Source: Alphaproteobacteria bacterium (GTDB lineage: Bacteria; Pseudomonadota; Alphaproteobacteria; Micavibrionales; Micavibrionaceae). Taken from it: a stretch of DNA of 64,000 bases. The stretch is from contig JASMHE010000003.1 of assembly GCA_030750865.1 (NCBI GenBank), positions 1 to 64,000 on the forward strand, read 5' to 3'. The notes under the pieces are model-generated. The model ran no database searches. It was not told the origin of the DNA and saw only the letters and a list, made by a program, of their open reading frames with translations. How positions within the stretch are numbered: position 1 is the first letter of the stretch; each line of letters starts with the position of its first letter. Below are positions 17,704 through 27,340 of the stretch, piece after piece. The position numbers and the translations under genes are program-made.

Positions 17704-18816
17704 TCAAAGGGCCGAGAACTGATATGTCCCGTCTTTGAGATACAGATAAAGTGGTCTGCAATTGCCATGTGTGATTTGTAACCCGGCATAGCAGGCCTGC
17801 GTCGCCGCGGGTTGCGGTGCGGGTTGCGTTGTTTGCTGCGGGTTTTGCGGATCAGTCTTTATGGTGTCTTGTGTGTTCACGCGCACCGGTTTTGTTGCCG
17901 GTTTTGCTGCGGGTGCAGATGTGCCGGATGCGGCGGGTTCGATCAATAAAGGCTGCATATCAATGGGGGATAAAGCCGGAGACGAGGCGCAGAACATCAC
18001 AGGTGCAGGTGCGGAAGATGCGGCGCTGTCTTCTTTGGTCTCTGCGGTGTCCGGCGTATCTGTTTGTGCAGTATTGTTATTTTGCGCGTCCTCATCAGGT
18101 GCAGCATTTTCGTGTGATTTGTGCATCCGGATCGGGGCGCGAATTAATGTTTTATCCGGCGTTCCCGTTCGCTTGTTATCAATCACGGCAAAGGTGATAT
18201 AGGTGCCTGACTGTTCGTTTTTACCGGCCATATCATCGGTGATGATTTCGGTGCCGAAAATAATTTCTTCGGCATCACCGTCGCAATCCAGATCAAAATG
18301 TGTGCTGCTGTTCAGATTCCAGAAAATGTTTGTGTGTTGCTGCACCAGCAAATTTGTCCAGCGGGGGGCGGCACCGATTTCCGGCGGGCCGTCGGCTGTT
18401 TCGCGGGCGCTGATATCTTCGAGGATTTCGGCGCGTTTTTCCGTCAGGGCGGCTTCGCATGATAATTTGTAAACATGGTCAAGGCCCGATGTTTGCGGCA
18501 GAGATTCTTCCCATGCGCAATGTTGATCACGATAGGCAATCCACGCGGCTTGCGCGTCTTTCAAAGTATCTTTCAAGGCCGCATCGACCATCTGATACAC
18601 AGCGTTATAACTTTCGTTCAGGCGGGTGGCGGCATGATCGTAATGTTCTTTGACGCATTTGGCTGTGCCGGCCGTGTTTTTGACATCATCGCAATATCCG
18701 AGATGGCGGTTGCCTGCCTGTGCCGCGTTCGGCCATGTCAGATGAAGCAAAACGCCGCCCAGCAAAAAGACGGGGAGCAGGAAAAAAGCGTAGCGTGATA
18801 TAGGCATTGTGGTCAT
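17704..18816 (-). CDS. Exported protein with LprI-like (DUF1311) domain
   Basis: About 370 residues from ATG 18816. A signal peptide ends near WPNAAQA. The following domain, with CVKEHYDHAATRLNESYNAVYQ, AQAAWIAYRDQHCAWEE and LSCEAALTEKRAEIL, matches the lysozyme-inhibitor LprI-type fold, including conserved Cys and Trp residues. A beta-rich segment with DLDCDGDAEEIIFG and a long A/P/T/Q-rich disordered region follow, and a short Cys-containing end closes the protein. Periplasmic location is likely. A longer frame starts at 18906 without a ribosome binding site. The function of the whole protein is unknown. Confidence 0.72.
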   Translation of the reverse strand: MTTMPISRYAFFLLPVFLLGGVLLHLTWPNAAQAGNRHLGYCDDVKNTAGTAKCVKEHYDHAATRLNESYNAVYQMVDAALKDTLKDAQAAWIAYRDQHCAWEESLPQTSGLDHVYKLSCEAALTEKRAEILEDISARETADGPPEIGAAPRWTNLLVQQHTNIFWNLNSSTHFDLDCDGDAEEIIFGTEIITDDMAGKNEQSGTYITFAVIDNKRTGTPDKTLIRAPIRMHKSHENAAPDEDAQNNNTAQTDTPDTAETKEDSAASSAPAPVMFCASSPALSPIDMQPLLIEPAASGTSAPAAKPATKPVRVNTQDTIKTDPQNPQQTTQPAPQPAATQACYAGLQITHGNCRPLYLYLKDGTYQFSAL

Positions 18817-18940
18817 GAAAATCTGTCGGTTGGTGTCAAAAGACTGATAAAACTTGGCTATTCCAAATATAACGCAAAAAAGCAGGCACGTGTAGTCCTG
18901 TTTCATGAATTTTTATTTAAAATAGAAAGTCGTCAGTGTT

Positions 18941-19921
18941 TTAGACGGTGACCGTAACAGCCTGATTCATGTCCGGTTTGATTTCAAACGGGTTATTCGG
19001 CTGGTTGAGGGATTGTTCGGCGGCTTGTTCACCGTTCGCGGCAAGAGCTTGACCCATGCTGACGGTAAAGCCGTCCTGTTCGATGTCTGTATTGTCAACT
19101 TCGGCGCGGACCATGCTGTTAAAGGCATTGGCCGCGTTGATGAATTCCGGATGGTTTTCGGCATTCATGACTTTCAGGTCAAATAATCCTGCTTCCATAT
19201 TGGCGATATCACCCATCACATTATCGTCGCCCATATCGAATATCGGGTCTGATGACGGGGCGGCTGCGACTGGCGCATCGGCCTGAATTGTGACTTCCGA
19301 TCCGGCGCCGTTAATTGTTTGCATGAAGGCTTTGACGTCATTGATGCTGGACAGCATGCCCGCGATACCACCTGCAACCGGACCTGCGGCCATTGTGACG
19401 GCGGTTGTCACGGCCATACCTGTACCAAGACGCGCACCGAATTGTGCCATTGACGGCGTGCCGCTCGGGTCTGCTGCCGGTGCGGCATCGCTAGCGCCAG
19501 CGGCTGCTTCGCTGCGTACTTCTTGTTCTGCTTGTTTGATTTGGCCCATTGTCTGCTGGGCTTGTTCTTTACCTGCGGCGGCTTTATCGATGTTGCCGGA
19601 GACGTTCACGGCATTGCCCTGACGGCTGACACTATCGACGGCCTGTACGCTATTCTGTGGTTTGATGTCGGGTTGTTTCGGACCTTGTGGTTTCGCATCC
19701 GCGTTCGGTGCGGTGTCTTGTCCGGCCATTTGTGTGATTGGCATTGCGGCTGTTACGCCGAAACTGAGAAAGTTATTCAGGAAGGATTCGATCGGGGCGA
19801 CACCATCTGTTTCAAGATCACTGTCAATCGCACTATCCATCTCGGCATCAAAACCGCCGAATGCTTCAAAATCATCATATGTCGATGATGTATCGATACT
19901 GTCCCCGTGAGAATTACTCAT
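18941..19921 (-). CDS. Protein of unknown function, acidic and low complexity
   Basis: A 326-residue protein with no signal peptide and no Cys. It has an acidic N-terminus rich in D, S and F, a Q/K/A coiled-coil-like segment (about 112-136) and a small glycine/alanine-rich hydrophobic stretch, GTGMAVTTAVTMAAGPVAGG (about 166-185), that could insert into a membrane. I recognise no family. An AGCAGGAA site lies about 13 bases upstream of the ATG. Confidence 0.5.
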   Translation of the reverse strand: MSNSHGDSIDTSSTYDDFEAFGGFDAEMDSAIDSDLETDGVAPIESFLNNFLSFGVTAAMPITQMAGQDTAPNADAKPQGPKQPDIKPQNSVQAVDSVSRQGNAVNVSGNIDKAAAGKEQAQQTMGQIKQAEQEVRSEAAAGASDAAPAADPSGTPSMAQFGARLGTGMAVTTAVTMAAGPVAGGIAGMLSSINDVKAFMQTINGAGSEVTIQADAPVAAAPSSDPIFDMGDDNVMGDIANMEAGLFDLKVMNAENHPEFINAANAFNSMVRAEVDNTDIEQDGFTVSMGQALAANGEQAAEQSLNQPNNPFEIKPDMNQAVTVTV

Positions 19922-20056
19922 GCACCCAATATTCCTGCTGTTAACCCAATATATAAAATCTGTTTTTTCTTGTTATATTTAGGATAGCCGCCAAAGGTTA
20001 AAAAAAACTTATTATTTTCATAATAAATGGCAAAAAGACCGGATGGAGCGGATTTC

Positions 20057-20089
20057 TGCGCGTTTTGCGTGGTTTGAACGCGCATTTTT
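20057..20089 (+). terminator. Orphan plus-strand terminator-like hairpin (possible end of a small RNA)
   Basis: TGCGCGTT at 20057 pairs with AACGCGCA at 20077 (8 bp, 12-base loop) and is followed by TTTTT. It points rightward, yet both flanking genes are on the minus strand, so it does not end either of them. It may close a short unannotated RNA starting within 19922-20056. Confidence 0.45.
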
Positions 20090-20117
20090 GCCTGTTTCCC
20101 CCTTTTTTGCTGTCAAA

Positions 20118-21656
20118 TCAGCCTGATAGAGAAGAGCGATAACCGAGACATTCGGCGATATCAGCCTGTGTTACGGTGGTTTCACCGTGATTTAAGTCGG
20201 CAATTGTGCGTGCCACACGCAATAAACGGTGATAACCGCGTGCGGAAATACCGAGTTTTTCGGCAGAACGGAGCAAAAAGGCCCGCGCATCATCTGCAAG
20301 CCGGATATGATGATCGATTTCGGCGGCGGGAATATGGGCATTTAATGTGCCTTGCCGTTCATATTGAGCCTGACGGGCGGTCAGAACGCGGCGGGCCACA
20401 ACAGCACTTTTTTCACCGGACGGGGTGTCGCCCGACAAATCGCGGATTTCGACCGCAGGCATATCAACAAACAGGTCGATACGGTCCAAAAGCGGGCCTG
20501 AAAGCTTCATCTGATAGTCGCGCGCGCACGCGGGGGCTTTGACACATTGTTTTTTCGCATCGCCCAGAAAGCCGCATTTGCACGGATTCATGGCCGCGAT
20601 GAGCTGGAAACGGGCCGGATATGTCACATGATGGTTGGCGCGGGAAATAACGGCTTTGCCTGTTTCAAGGGGTTGGCGCAGGGATTCGAGAGTCGCGCGG
20701 CTGAATTCGGGCAGCTCATCCAGAAATAAAACGCCGTTATGAGCCAATGAGATATCGCCCGGATTGGCTTTGTGGCCGCCACCGACAAGTGCGGGGAGAG
20801 ACGCCGAATGATGCGGATCGCGGAAAGGCCGCTGTCTGACAAGCCCGCCTGCGGGCAATGTGCCGGCAACGGAATGCACCATTGATGTTTCAAGAGCTTC
20901 GCGGGATGTCAGGGGCGGTAAAATGCCCGGCAAGCATCCGGCCAGCATTGATTTTCCTGCACCGGGCGGGCCGGAAAGCAAAATATTATGCCCGCCTGCG
21001 GCGGCAATTTCCAATGCGCGTTTGGCGGTTTCCTGCCCTTTCAGGGCCGATAAATCCTGCTGCAGGGCGGTGGTCGCCGCATCATTATCTTGATCGGATG
21101 CCGCATCAGGCAAGAGATCAGGCAGGGCATCGGGCTGGGGTAAAAGCTGCGCGCCTTTCATATGATTGACAATCTGGATCAGATTATCCGGCGCAAGAAT
21201 GTCCAGTTCCCCTGCCCAGCGGGCTTCGTTGCCGGATTGTTTCGGACAGATCATGCCTTTGTCATTGGCAACGGCATGCATGGCGGCGGGTAATGTGCCC
21301 GCAACAGGGCGCAAGGCGGCATCGAGTGATAATTCACCCATGACAACAAAATTTGCCAGTGTGTCGGCAGGTAAAATATCCATCGCGGCCAGCAGGCCAA
21401 GCGCAATCGGCAGATCGTAATGACTGCCTTCTTTGGCAATATCGGCAGGGGCCAAATTAATGGTGACGCGTTTGGACGGCATGGAAATGCCGAGGGCATG
21501 CAGGGCGCTGCGCACGCGTTCTTTACTTTCGGCGACGGCTTTGTCGGGCAATCCGACAATAGAAAAAGACGGCATGCCCTTTGCGATTTGCACCTGTACA
21601 TCGACAGGCTGCACGTCAACGCCTTCGAATGTGACTGTATTTATGCGTGCAACCAC
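20118..21656 (-). CDS. comM: YifB/ComM family Mg-chelatase-like AAA+ ATPase
   Basis: A 512-residue protein. The N-terminal Lon-like domain contains MPSFSIVGLPDKAVAESKERVRSA; the AAA+ core has Walker A LLSGPPGAGKSML and Walker B GVLFLDELPEFSR, followed by a zinc-like CKCGFLGDAKKQCVKAPAC segment and the C-terminal magnesium-chelatase-associated domain LGISARGYHRLLRVARTIADL. ComM is a hexameric branch-migration helicase that helps integrate DNA during natural transformation. Full length; no competence genes are nearby. Confidence 0.93.
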   Translation of the reverse strand: MVARINTVTFEGVDVQPVDVQVQIAKGMPSFSIVGLPDKAVAESKERVRSALHALGISMPSKRVTINLAPADIAKEGSHYDLPIALGLLAAMDILPADTLANFVVMGELSLDAALRPVAGTLPAAMHAVANDKGMICPKQSGNEARWAGELDILAPDNLIQIVNHMKGAQLLPQPDALPDLLPDAASDQDNDAATTALQQDLSALKGQETAKRALEIAAAGGHNILLSGPPGAGKSMLAGCLPGILPPLTSREALETSMVHSVAGTLPAGGLVRQRPFRDPHHSASLPALVGGGHKANPGDISLAHNGVLFLDELPEFSRATLESLRQPLETGKAVISRANHHVTYPARFQLIAAMNPCKCGFLGDAKKQCVKAPACARDYQMKLSGPLLDRIDLFVDMPAVEIRDLSGDTPSGEKSAVVARRVLTARQAQYERQGTLNAHIPAAEIDHHIRLADDARAFLLRSAEKLGISARGYHRLLRVARTIADLNHGETTVTQADIAECLGYRSSLSG

Positions 21657-21919
21657 GGGTTGCTCCCTGTTTGATGTGTTCTCTTATAAGGTCTTTTGGG
21701 TATAGGCATATAAAAACGGGAAGACAAGTAAAAATAAGCCCTCTGGTCTGTTATGCGAATTTACTTGTAAGAAAAGGACCAGTGGAAAGAATTTGAAAAA
21801 ACTTTGCACCATTAACCTTTCTTTTACGTCTGCCCTTTACTGATAGGCATAACGGGGCTGAGTGGTTCACGCCCGAAACGACATAAAATTAACGGAATTC
21901 ATTTTTTTGGGGTTATATA

Positions 21920-22597
21920 ATGAATAGTCAATCAATCGAAAATCTGGCAATCAGCAAAGCAGAACTGGCGCAACTGGAATCACAATTCGTGTTACCTGTT
22001 GTTGTAAAGGATATTCTGGCCGGCCGTGAAGTGCTGGACGAAGAAGCGGAATTCGCGATTGCGGATATGTTGTCCGAACTGGATAGCGAGACAAAAGTGT
22101 TGTCAGTGGCGCTGTGCGTTTTGCAGATTGAACAGCAAAATGACGTGGTTGACTTATGTTCACCATTGTCTGTTGCGGCGGCAAAAATTGTCAGCGAATA
22201 TGGCGCGGCGTACATTAACAAGCAATATCAATTGCAGGAATTGATGTTCACTGACGCCCCGAATGAATTATATCAGGAAATTCTGAACAGTTCGATCAGC
22301 GGTGACTTTCTGGCCGAAGACCTCGAGACACTTGCCGATCTGATGGATGTGGCGATGATCGGCCGCGAAGATGATTTTTCCGAAGATGCGACATTATTGT
22401 CATTGCTGGGCGATCAGGCGCATCTGCATAAAGACGAGCTTGAAAGCGCAATGGCCGAAGGACAGAATATCAGCCTGTCTTATAATGACCGGGCGCTGGG
22501 TCTGGAACGTGATCGCAGCGCACAGCCGACACAGCCTGACGGATATGAAGCCGACAATGTTGTGGCCTTTCCGGGAATGGCCCTGAAGATCGCGTAG
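21920..22597 (+). CDS. Protein of unknown function, acidic helical
   Basis: A 225-residue protein, strongly acidic and leucine-rich, without signal peptide, Trp or recognisable motif. The helical pattern (ELAQLESQFVLPVVVKDILAG; EDLETLADLMDVAMIGRED) suggests an all-alpha cytoplasmic protein. A GGGG site lies 7 bases before the ATG, and a good terminator follows at 22621, so it is probably a single-gene transcript. The 263 bases upstream are AT-rich with possible promoter sequence but no other gene. Confidence 0.55.
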   Translation: MNSQSIENLAISKAELAQLESQFVLPVVVKDILAGREVLDEEAEFAIADMLSELDSETKVLSVALCVLQIEQQNDVVDLCSPLSVAAAKIVSEYGAAYINKQYQLQELMFTDAPNELYQEILNSSISGDFLAEDLETLADLMDVAMIGREDDFSEDATLLSLLGDQAHLHKDELESAMAEGQNISLSYNDRALGLERDRSAQPTQPDGYEADNVVAFPGMALKIA

Positions 22598-22620
22598 ATT
22601 CAAGGCAACAAAAAACCGTA

Positions 22621-22652
22621 AAAGCCGTGATCGTTTGATTGCGGCTTTTTTT
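22621..22652 (+). terminator. Intrinsic terminator
   Basis: AAAGCCG at 22621 pairs with CGGCTTT at 22642 around a 14-base loop and runs into seven T residues. It ends the transcript of the acidic protein gene 24 bases upstream. Confidence 0.85.
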
Positions 22653-22778
22653 GTGGTCCGTTGTGCGGGGGTGCTTGTGCCGGGTCGGTTTGTTTGCGGC
22701 GGGTGACCGGATGGTCGTAGGGTGGTTTATGATGGCGGGTTATGCGCGCGGCCATCGGTGGACGTGATTTGCGCGCGT

Positions 22779-22830
22779 TGTATGATTGCCCCGTATGATC
22801 TCCCCGTATGGCCTTCACGTATGATCTTCA
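22779..22830. repeat. 13-bp tandem repeat upstream of uvrD
   Basis: Four 13-bp units at 22779, 22792, 22805 and 22818, each with a (C/T)GTATG start: TGTATGATTGCCC, CGTATGATCTCCC, CGTATGGCCTTCA, CGTATGATCTTCA. They end 61 bases before the uvrD start and could fall within its promoter or leader. The rest of 22653-22891 shows no gene. Confidence 0.75.
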
Positions 22831-22891
22831 ATCTGTGAGCTGATTATGCGCATCTATTGAAAGATGGGGCCGAACCCTCTATTTATAAGGC

Positions 22892-25204
22892 ATGCATAAT
22901 GCCGAATCGCAATATTCAGAACCAGCTGTGGAAGACCAGTCCGATATGAACACCGACATGTCCGATGCCCCATCTTATTTAAGCGGGTTAAACCCGCCCC
23001 AACGCGATGCCGTTGAAACGGTGGACGGGCCACTTTTGGTGCTGGCCGGTGCGGGCACGGGTAAAACACGTGTGCTGACAACGCGGCTGGCGCATATTTT
23101 GGTGACGGCGCAGGCGTGGCCATCGCAAATTCTGACGGTGACTTTTACCAATAAAGCCGCGCAGGAAATGAAAGACCGCGTGCGTAGATTGCTGGGTGAG
23201 ATGTCCCAAGAAAACGGGGGGGATGGACAGCCGCCGTCTGTTGATGGCTGGTGGCTTGGCACATTCCATGCGCTGGGCGCGCGGATGTTGCGCAAACATG
23301 CCGATCTGGTGGGGCTGAATTCGAACTTCACCATTATTGATACGGATGATCAGGTGCGGCTTATCAAGCAATTGATGGAAGATGCGCAGATTGACACCAG
23401 GAAATGGGCGCCAAAAGCGATGGCGGGCAAAATCAGCGAATGGAAAGACAAGGTACGCTTGCCGTCTGATTTAACGCCGCGTGATGCGGGTGAAATGGCC
23501 AATGGGCAGCTGGTGACGATTTACCGCCAATATCAGGAGCGGCTGAAAATTTTGAATGCCTGTGATTTTGGCGATTTGCTGCTGCATGTGATTACGATTT
23601 TACGCGATCCGAAAAACGCGCATATTCTGGCGGAATATCAAAACCGTTTTAAATATATTCTGGTGGACGAATATCAGGATACGAACACGGCGCAATATAT
23701 GTGGCTGCGTCTGTTGGCGCGGGCGGGTGACCGCGATGCGGATGGAAACAGCCTGTCGAATATTTGCTGTGTCGGGGATGATGACCAGTCGATTTATGGC
23801 TGGCGCGGGGCCGAAGTCGGGAACATTCTGCGGTTTGAAAAAGATTTTCCGGGCGCGAAGATCATTCGTCTGGAACAAAATTACCGGTCAACCGGCCATA
23901 TTCTGGCCGCCGCCAGCAGTGTGATTGCCAATAATCAGGACCGTATGGGCAAAACATTATGGTCGGACCATGCCGATGGCGAAAAAATTCTGGTGCGCGG
24001 TCTGTGGGACGGCGAAGCCGAAGCGCGCTGGGTCGGCGAAGAGATCGAACAGTTGCAGCATAAGGGCTGGGATTTAAACCGGATTGCCGTTTTGGTGCGC
24101 GCCGGATTCCAGACGCGTGAATTCGAAGAACGTTTCATTCAGCTGGGTGTGCCGTACCGCGTGATTGGCGGGCCGCGCTTTTATGAACGGATGGAAATCC
24201 GCGATGCGCTTGCCTATTTACGGGTGGTGGCCCAGCCTGCCGATGATCTGGCGCTGGAACGGATTATCAATACGCCCAAACGCGGGATCGGGAACAGCAC
24301 GGTCAAAACGTTATATACGTTTGCCCGCAGTAAGGGGATCAGCCTGTATGATTCGATCCTGACTCTGTGTGACAGCGATGAATTGCGGCCGAAAGTGCGG
24401 TCAACCCTGACGGCGCTGACCAATGATTTTGAACGCTGGCGCAGTCTGCTCGATACAGCCGAGCAAACCGAACTGGCCAGCATGATTTTGGAAGATTCCG
24501 GTTACATTCAGATGTGGCAGGCCGATAAATCACCCGAAGCGCCGGGGCGTCTTGAAAATTTGCGTGAATTGATTACGGGGCTATCTGCGTTTGAAACATT
24601 GCCCGAATTTTTGGAGCATGTATCGCTTGTGCTGGAAACACAGGACACACAGCAGACTGATCTTGTGACCATCATGACGTTGCACGGGGCAAAGGGACTG
24701 GAATTCGATGCGGTCTTTTTGCCGGGCTGGGAAGAAGGGCTGTTTCCGTCACAGCGCACAATGGATGAAAACGGCCTGAAAGGGCTGGAAGAAGAACGCC
24801 GTCTTGCCTATGTCGGGATTACACGCGCGCGGCAACGCTCATACGTGTCGTTTGCCGCCAATCGCCGGATGTACGGCAAATGGATTAACGCCGTGCCGTC
24901 ACGCTTTGTTGATGAACTGCCCGAAGATCATATCAGCGCAACGACGGACCCCGGATTATACGGACCGGGACGGTCATCGCACTGGGATTCATCGGGGCTG
25001 GCCGCAGCCGCCCGCACACAGGAGCGCAGCCGCGAACGCAAAGTGATGAGTTCAGACGGCGAAGTCTTTGGCGTGAAAGACCGTGTGTTCCATGACAAGT
25101 TCGGTTATGGCACAATCATTCATATTGACGGGCACAAGCTTGACATCAATTTTGACCATACGGGTAAAAAGCGCGTGATGGACAGTTTTGTGACAAAGGC
25201 TTAG
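22892..25204 (+). CDS. uvrD: UvrD/PcrA-type DNA helicase
   Basis: A 770-residue superfamily 1 3'-5' helicase for nucleotide-excision and mismatch repair. The motifs appear in order: Q-motif LNPPQRDAV, Walker A GAGTGKT (53-59), motif Ia TFTNKAAQEM, Walker B ILVDEYQDTN, motif III VGDDDQSIYGWRGA, motif IV RLEQNYRST, motif V TLHGAKGLEF and motif VI VGITRARQ. The C-terminal VFHDKFGYGTIIHIDGHKLD resembles the PcrA/UvrD Tudor-like tail that contacts RNA polymerase. Alternative starts at 22946 and 22958 would shorten the N-terminus by 18 or 22 residues. Confidence 0.95.
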   Translation: MHNAESQYSEPAVEDQSDMNTDMSDAPSYLSGLNPPQRDAVETVDGPLLVLAGAGTGKTRVLTTRLAHILVTAQAWPSQILTVTFTNKAAQEMKDRVRRLLGEMSQENGGDGQPPSVDGWWLGTFHALGARMLRKHADLVGLNSNFTIIDTDDQVRLIKQLMEDAQIDTRKWAPKAMAGKISEWKDKVRLPSDLTPRDAGEMANGQLVTIYRQYQERLKILNACDFGDLLLHVITILRDPKNAHILAEYQNRFKYILVDEYQDTNTAQYMWLRLLARAGDRDADGNSLSNICCVGDDDQSIYGWRGAEVGNILRFEKDFPGAKIIRLEQNYRSTGHILAAASSVIANNQDRMGKTLWSDHADGEKILVRGLWDGEAEARWVGEEIEQLQHKGWDLNRIAVLVRAGFQTREFEERFIQLGVPYRVIGGPRFYERMEIRDALAYLRVVAQPADDLALERIINTPKRGIGNSTVKTLYTFARSKGISLYDSILTLCDSDELRPKVRSTLTALTNDFERWRSLLDTAEQTELASMILEDSGYIQMWQADKSPEAPGRLENLRELITGLSAFETLPEFLEHVSLVLETQDTQQTDLVTIMTLHGAKGLEFDAVFLPGWEEGLFPSQRTMDENGLKGLEEERRLAYVGITRARQRSYVSFAANRRMYGKWINAVPSRFVDELPEDHISATTDPGLYGPGRSSHWDSSGLAAAARTQERSRERKVMSSDGEVFGVKDRVFHDKFGYGTIIHIDGHKLDINFDHTGKKRVMDSFVTKA

Positions 25205-25232
25205 GCACATCATTTCGGTGTGAATTTGATAT

Positions 25233-25261
25233 AAGCCCTTGCCCTTCGGGGGGAAGGGCTT
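25233..25261 (+). terminator. Terminator hairpin after uvrD
   Basis: AAGCCCTT at 25233 pairs with AAGGGCTT at 25254 around a C/G-rich loop that can pair further. The T tract is short, so termination may be partial. Confidence 0.65.
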
Positions 25262-25310
25262 CATATTATTGAGGTAAAATTTAACGTGGAATCAAGACGG
25301 GTAGAATGTC

Positions 25311-26273
25311 ATGACAAAACAGCATAAAGTGGCCACTATTTTCGGCGGTACGGGCTTTATCGGACAACAGATTGTGCGGGAACTGGCCGCGCAGGGCGTG
25401 ACGATCAAGGTCGCAACGCGCTTTCCTGAAAGTGCTTATTTCTTGCGCCCGTGTGGTGTTGTCGGTCAGATTGTGCCGTTTGCCTGTGATTACAGCGATC
25501 CGAAATCGATTGAAAATGCGGTGGACGGGTCTGACTATGTTGTAAACTGTATCGGTATTTTGTACGAAAAGCGCAAGAACAGCTTTAACAAAGTGCATAC
25601 GGATATCCCGCGCGAGATCGCCAAAGCCTGCAAGAAAAAGAAAGTCGGGAAATTTGTCCATATTTCGGCGCTTGGTGCGGACCGTGGTACATCGCGCTAT
25701 GCCAAAAGCAAGCTGGCCGGTGAAAAGGCCGTGCACAAGAATTTTAAAGGTGCGACAATTTTGCGGCCGAGTGTTGTGTTCGGGCCGGATGATAATTTCT
25801 TTAACATGTTTGCCGAACTGGCGCGGTATTTTCCGGCTTTGCCGCTGATCGGCGGTGGTAAAACAAAATTCCAGCCTGTCTATGTCGGTGATGTGTCTGA
25901 TGCGGTGATCGCCGCCTTGCATTGCACGAAAGGTGATGACGGCGCGGCCGGTCAAATTTATGAACTGGGCGGACCGGATGTTGTCAGCTTCAAAGAGGTT
26001 TACGAGATTATATTCAAGGCAACGCAGCGCCGCCGCGCATTAATTCCGTTGCCGTGGTGCGTGGCAAAACTGGAAGCATCTGTGTTACAGTTATTGCCAA
26101 AACCGCTTTTGACACGCGATCAGGTGGAATCGCTGAAAACGGATAATGTCGTCGCGGATGATATGCCGGGACTTGAAGCGCTGGGCATTGATGCCACGTC
26201 ATTAAAGCAACTTGTGCCGACCTATCTGGAACGGTACAGACCCGGCGGCGCTTTTGCCGAGAAGGCAGCGTAG
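25311..26273 (+). CDS. NDUFA9-like NAD(P)-binding complex I-associated protein
   Basis: A 320-residue atypical short-chain dehydrogenase. It has a Rossmann motif ATIFGGTGFIGQQIV at the N-terminus, VVNCIGILYE, then FVHISALGAD and YAKSKLAGEK in place of the classical catalytic Tyr-x3-Lys. This resembles mitochondrial NDUFA9 and its alphaproteobacterial homologues, which bind NADPH and stabilise respiratory complex I. No nuo genes are adjacent. It probably heads an operon with surA and rsmA, with a 59-base gap. Confidence 0.85.
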   Translation: MTKQHKVATIFGGTGFIGQQIVRELAAQGVTIKVATRFPESAYFLRPCGVVGQIVPFACDYSDPKSIENAVDGSDYVVNCIGILYEKRKNSFNKVHTDIPREIAKACKKKKVGKFVHISALGADRGTSRYAKSKLAGEKAVHKNFKGATILRPSVVFGPDDNFFNMFAELARYFPALPLIGGGKTKFQPVYVGDVSDAVIAALHCTKGDDGAAGQIYELGGPDVVSFKEVYEIIFKATQRRRALIPLPWCVAKLEASVLQLLPKPLLTRDQVESLKTDNVVADDMPGLEALGIDATSLKQLVPTYLERYRPGGAFAEKAA

Positions 26274-26332
26274 CGTAATAAAAACGGCAGACGGGGCAAA
26301 AATTAAGTCAGGGCGAAAGAAGTTAAGTAAGC

Positions 26333-27340
26333 ATGATGAAACAACGTAAAATCAATTTGAAAAAAGCGGCAGGCCGTGCAAAACGTTTTTGTGCGGCTAT
26401 GTTGGTTGCCGGTCTGGCCGCACATCTGTCTGTTGGCGCTGTGCCGCAGGCGCAGGCCCAAAGCGGCCAGATGGAAACCATTGCCGCCGTGGTCAATGAC
26501 CGTGCCATCAGTACATCGGATGTGAATGACCGGATGCGTCTTGTGATGACATCGTCAGGCTTGCCCAAAAAACCTGACATTATGGACAAATTGCGTCCGC
26601 AAATCCTGAATGCGCTGATTGAAGAACAACTGAAAGTGCAGGAAGCAGGCAAATTCGGTCTGGAAGTTGATGCGCAGGAAATCGAACAAGGGTTTGCAAC
26701 CATCGCGCAGCAAAATAATATGACGGCCGATCAGTTCAAAAGTGTTTTGAAAGAATCGCAAATTCCGCGTTCAACGCTGGAAGACCAGATACGCGCCCAG
26801 ATTTCATGGACAAAATTGGTGCAGATGCGTCTGCGTCCGCAGATTGATGTGTCGGAAACGGATATTGATTCAACGCTGGACCGTCTGGAAGCGGCCAAAG
26901 GCAAAACAGAATATCGCATTTTCGAAATCTTCCTGCCCGTGAACACACCGGACGAAGAAGGTGATATTGTTAATCTGGCCCGTAAGCTGCACCGTGAATT
27001 GATCGAGAAAAAAGCCCCGTTCCAGCGTGTTGCGGCGCAATTCTCGCAATCAGCAGGGGCAACAAATGGCGGTGATCTGGGCTGGGTACAGGAAGGACAA
27101 CTGGCCGAAGAAATCGATACGTTGCTGCGGGAAATGCCCGAAGGTACGTTGAGCGAGCCGATCCGCACGGTTGCCGGATATCACATTATTTTGCTGGCGA
27201 AAAAACGTGAAATCACAGAACAGTCCATTCCATCGCGCGATCAAGTGAAAAACCAACTGAGCATGCAGCGTCTTGACCGCATGCAGCGCCGTTATTTGAT
27301 GGATTTGAAATCCGAAGCCTTTGTAGAACAGCGTGTCTGA
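26333..27340 (+). CDS. surA: SurA-type periplasmic peptidyl-prolyl isomerase and chaperone
   Basis: A 335-residue exported protein: signal peptide to about residue 43 (GAVPQAQA), then a SurA N-terminal chaperone domain beginning AAVVNDRAISTSDVNDRM, and one parvulin-type rotamase domain (AAQFSQSAGATNGGDLGWV ... YHIILLAKK). SurA escorts outer-membrane proteins to the BAM complex. The last 8 bases overlap the rsmA start, so translation is probably coupled. Confidence 0.9.
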   Translation: MMKQRKINLKKAAGRAKRFCAAMLVAGLAAHLSVGAVPQAQAQSGQMETIAAVVNDRAISTSDVNDRMRLVMTSSGLPKKPDIMDKLRPQILNALIEEQLKVQEAGKFGLEVDAQEIEQGFATIAQQNNMTADQFKSVLKESQIPRSTLEDQIRAQISWTKLVQMRLRPQIDVSETDIDSTLDRLEAAKGKTEYRIFEIFLPVNTPDEEGDIVNLARKLHRELIEKKAPFQRVAAQFSQSAGATNGGDLGWVQEGQLAEEIDTLLREMPEGTLSEPIRTVAGYHIILLAKKREITEQSIPSRDQVKNQLSMQRLDRMQRRYLMDLKSEAFVEQRV

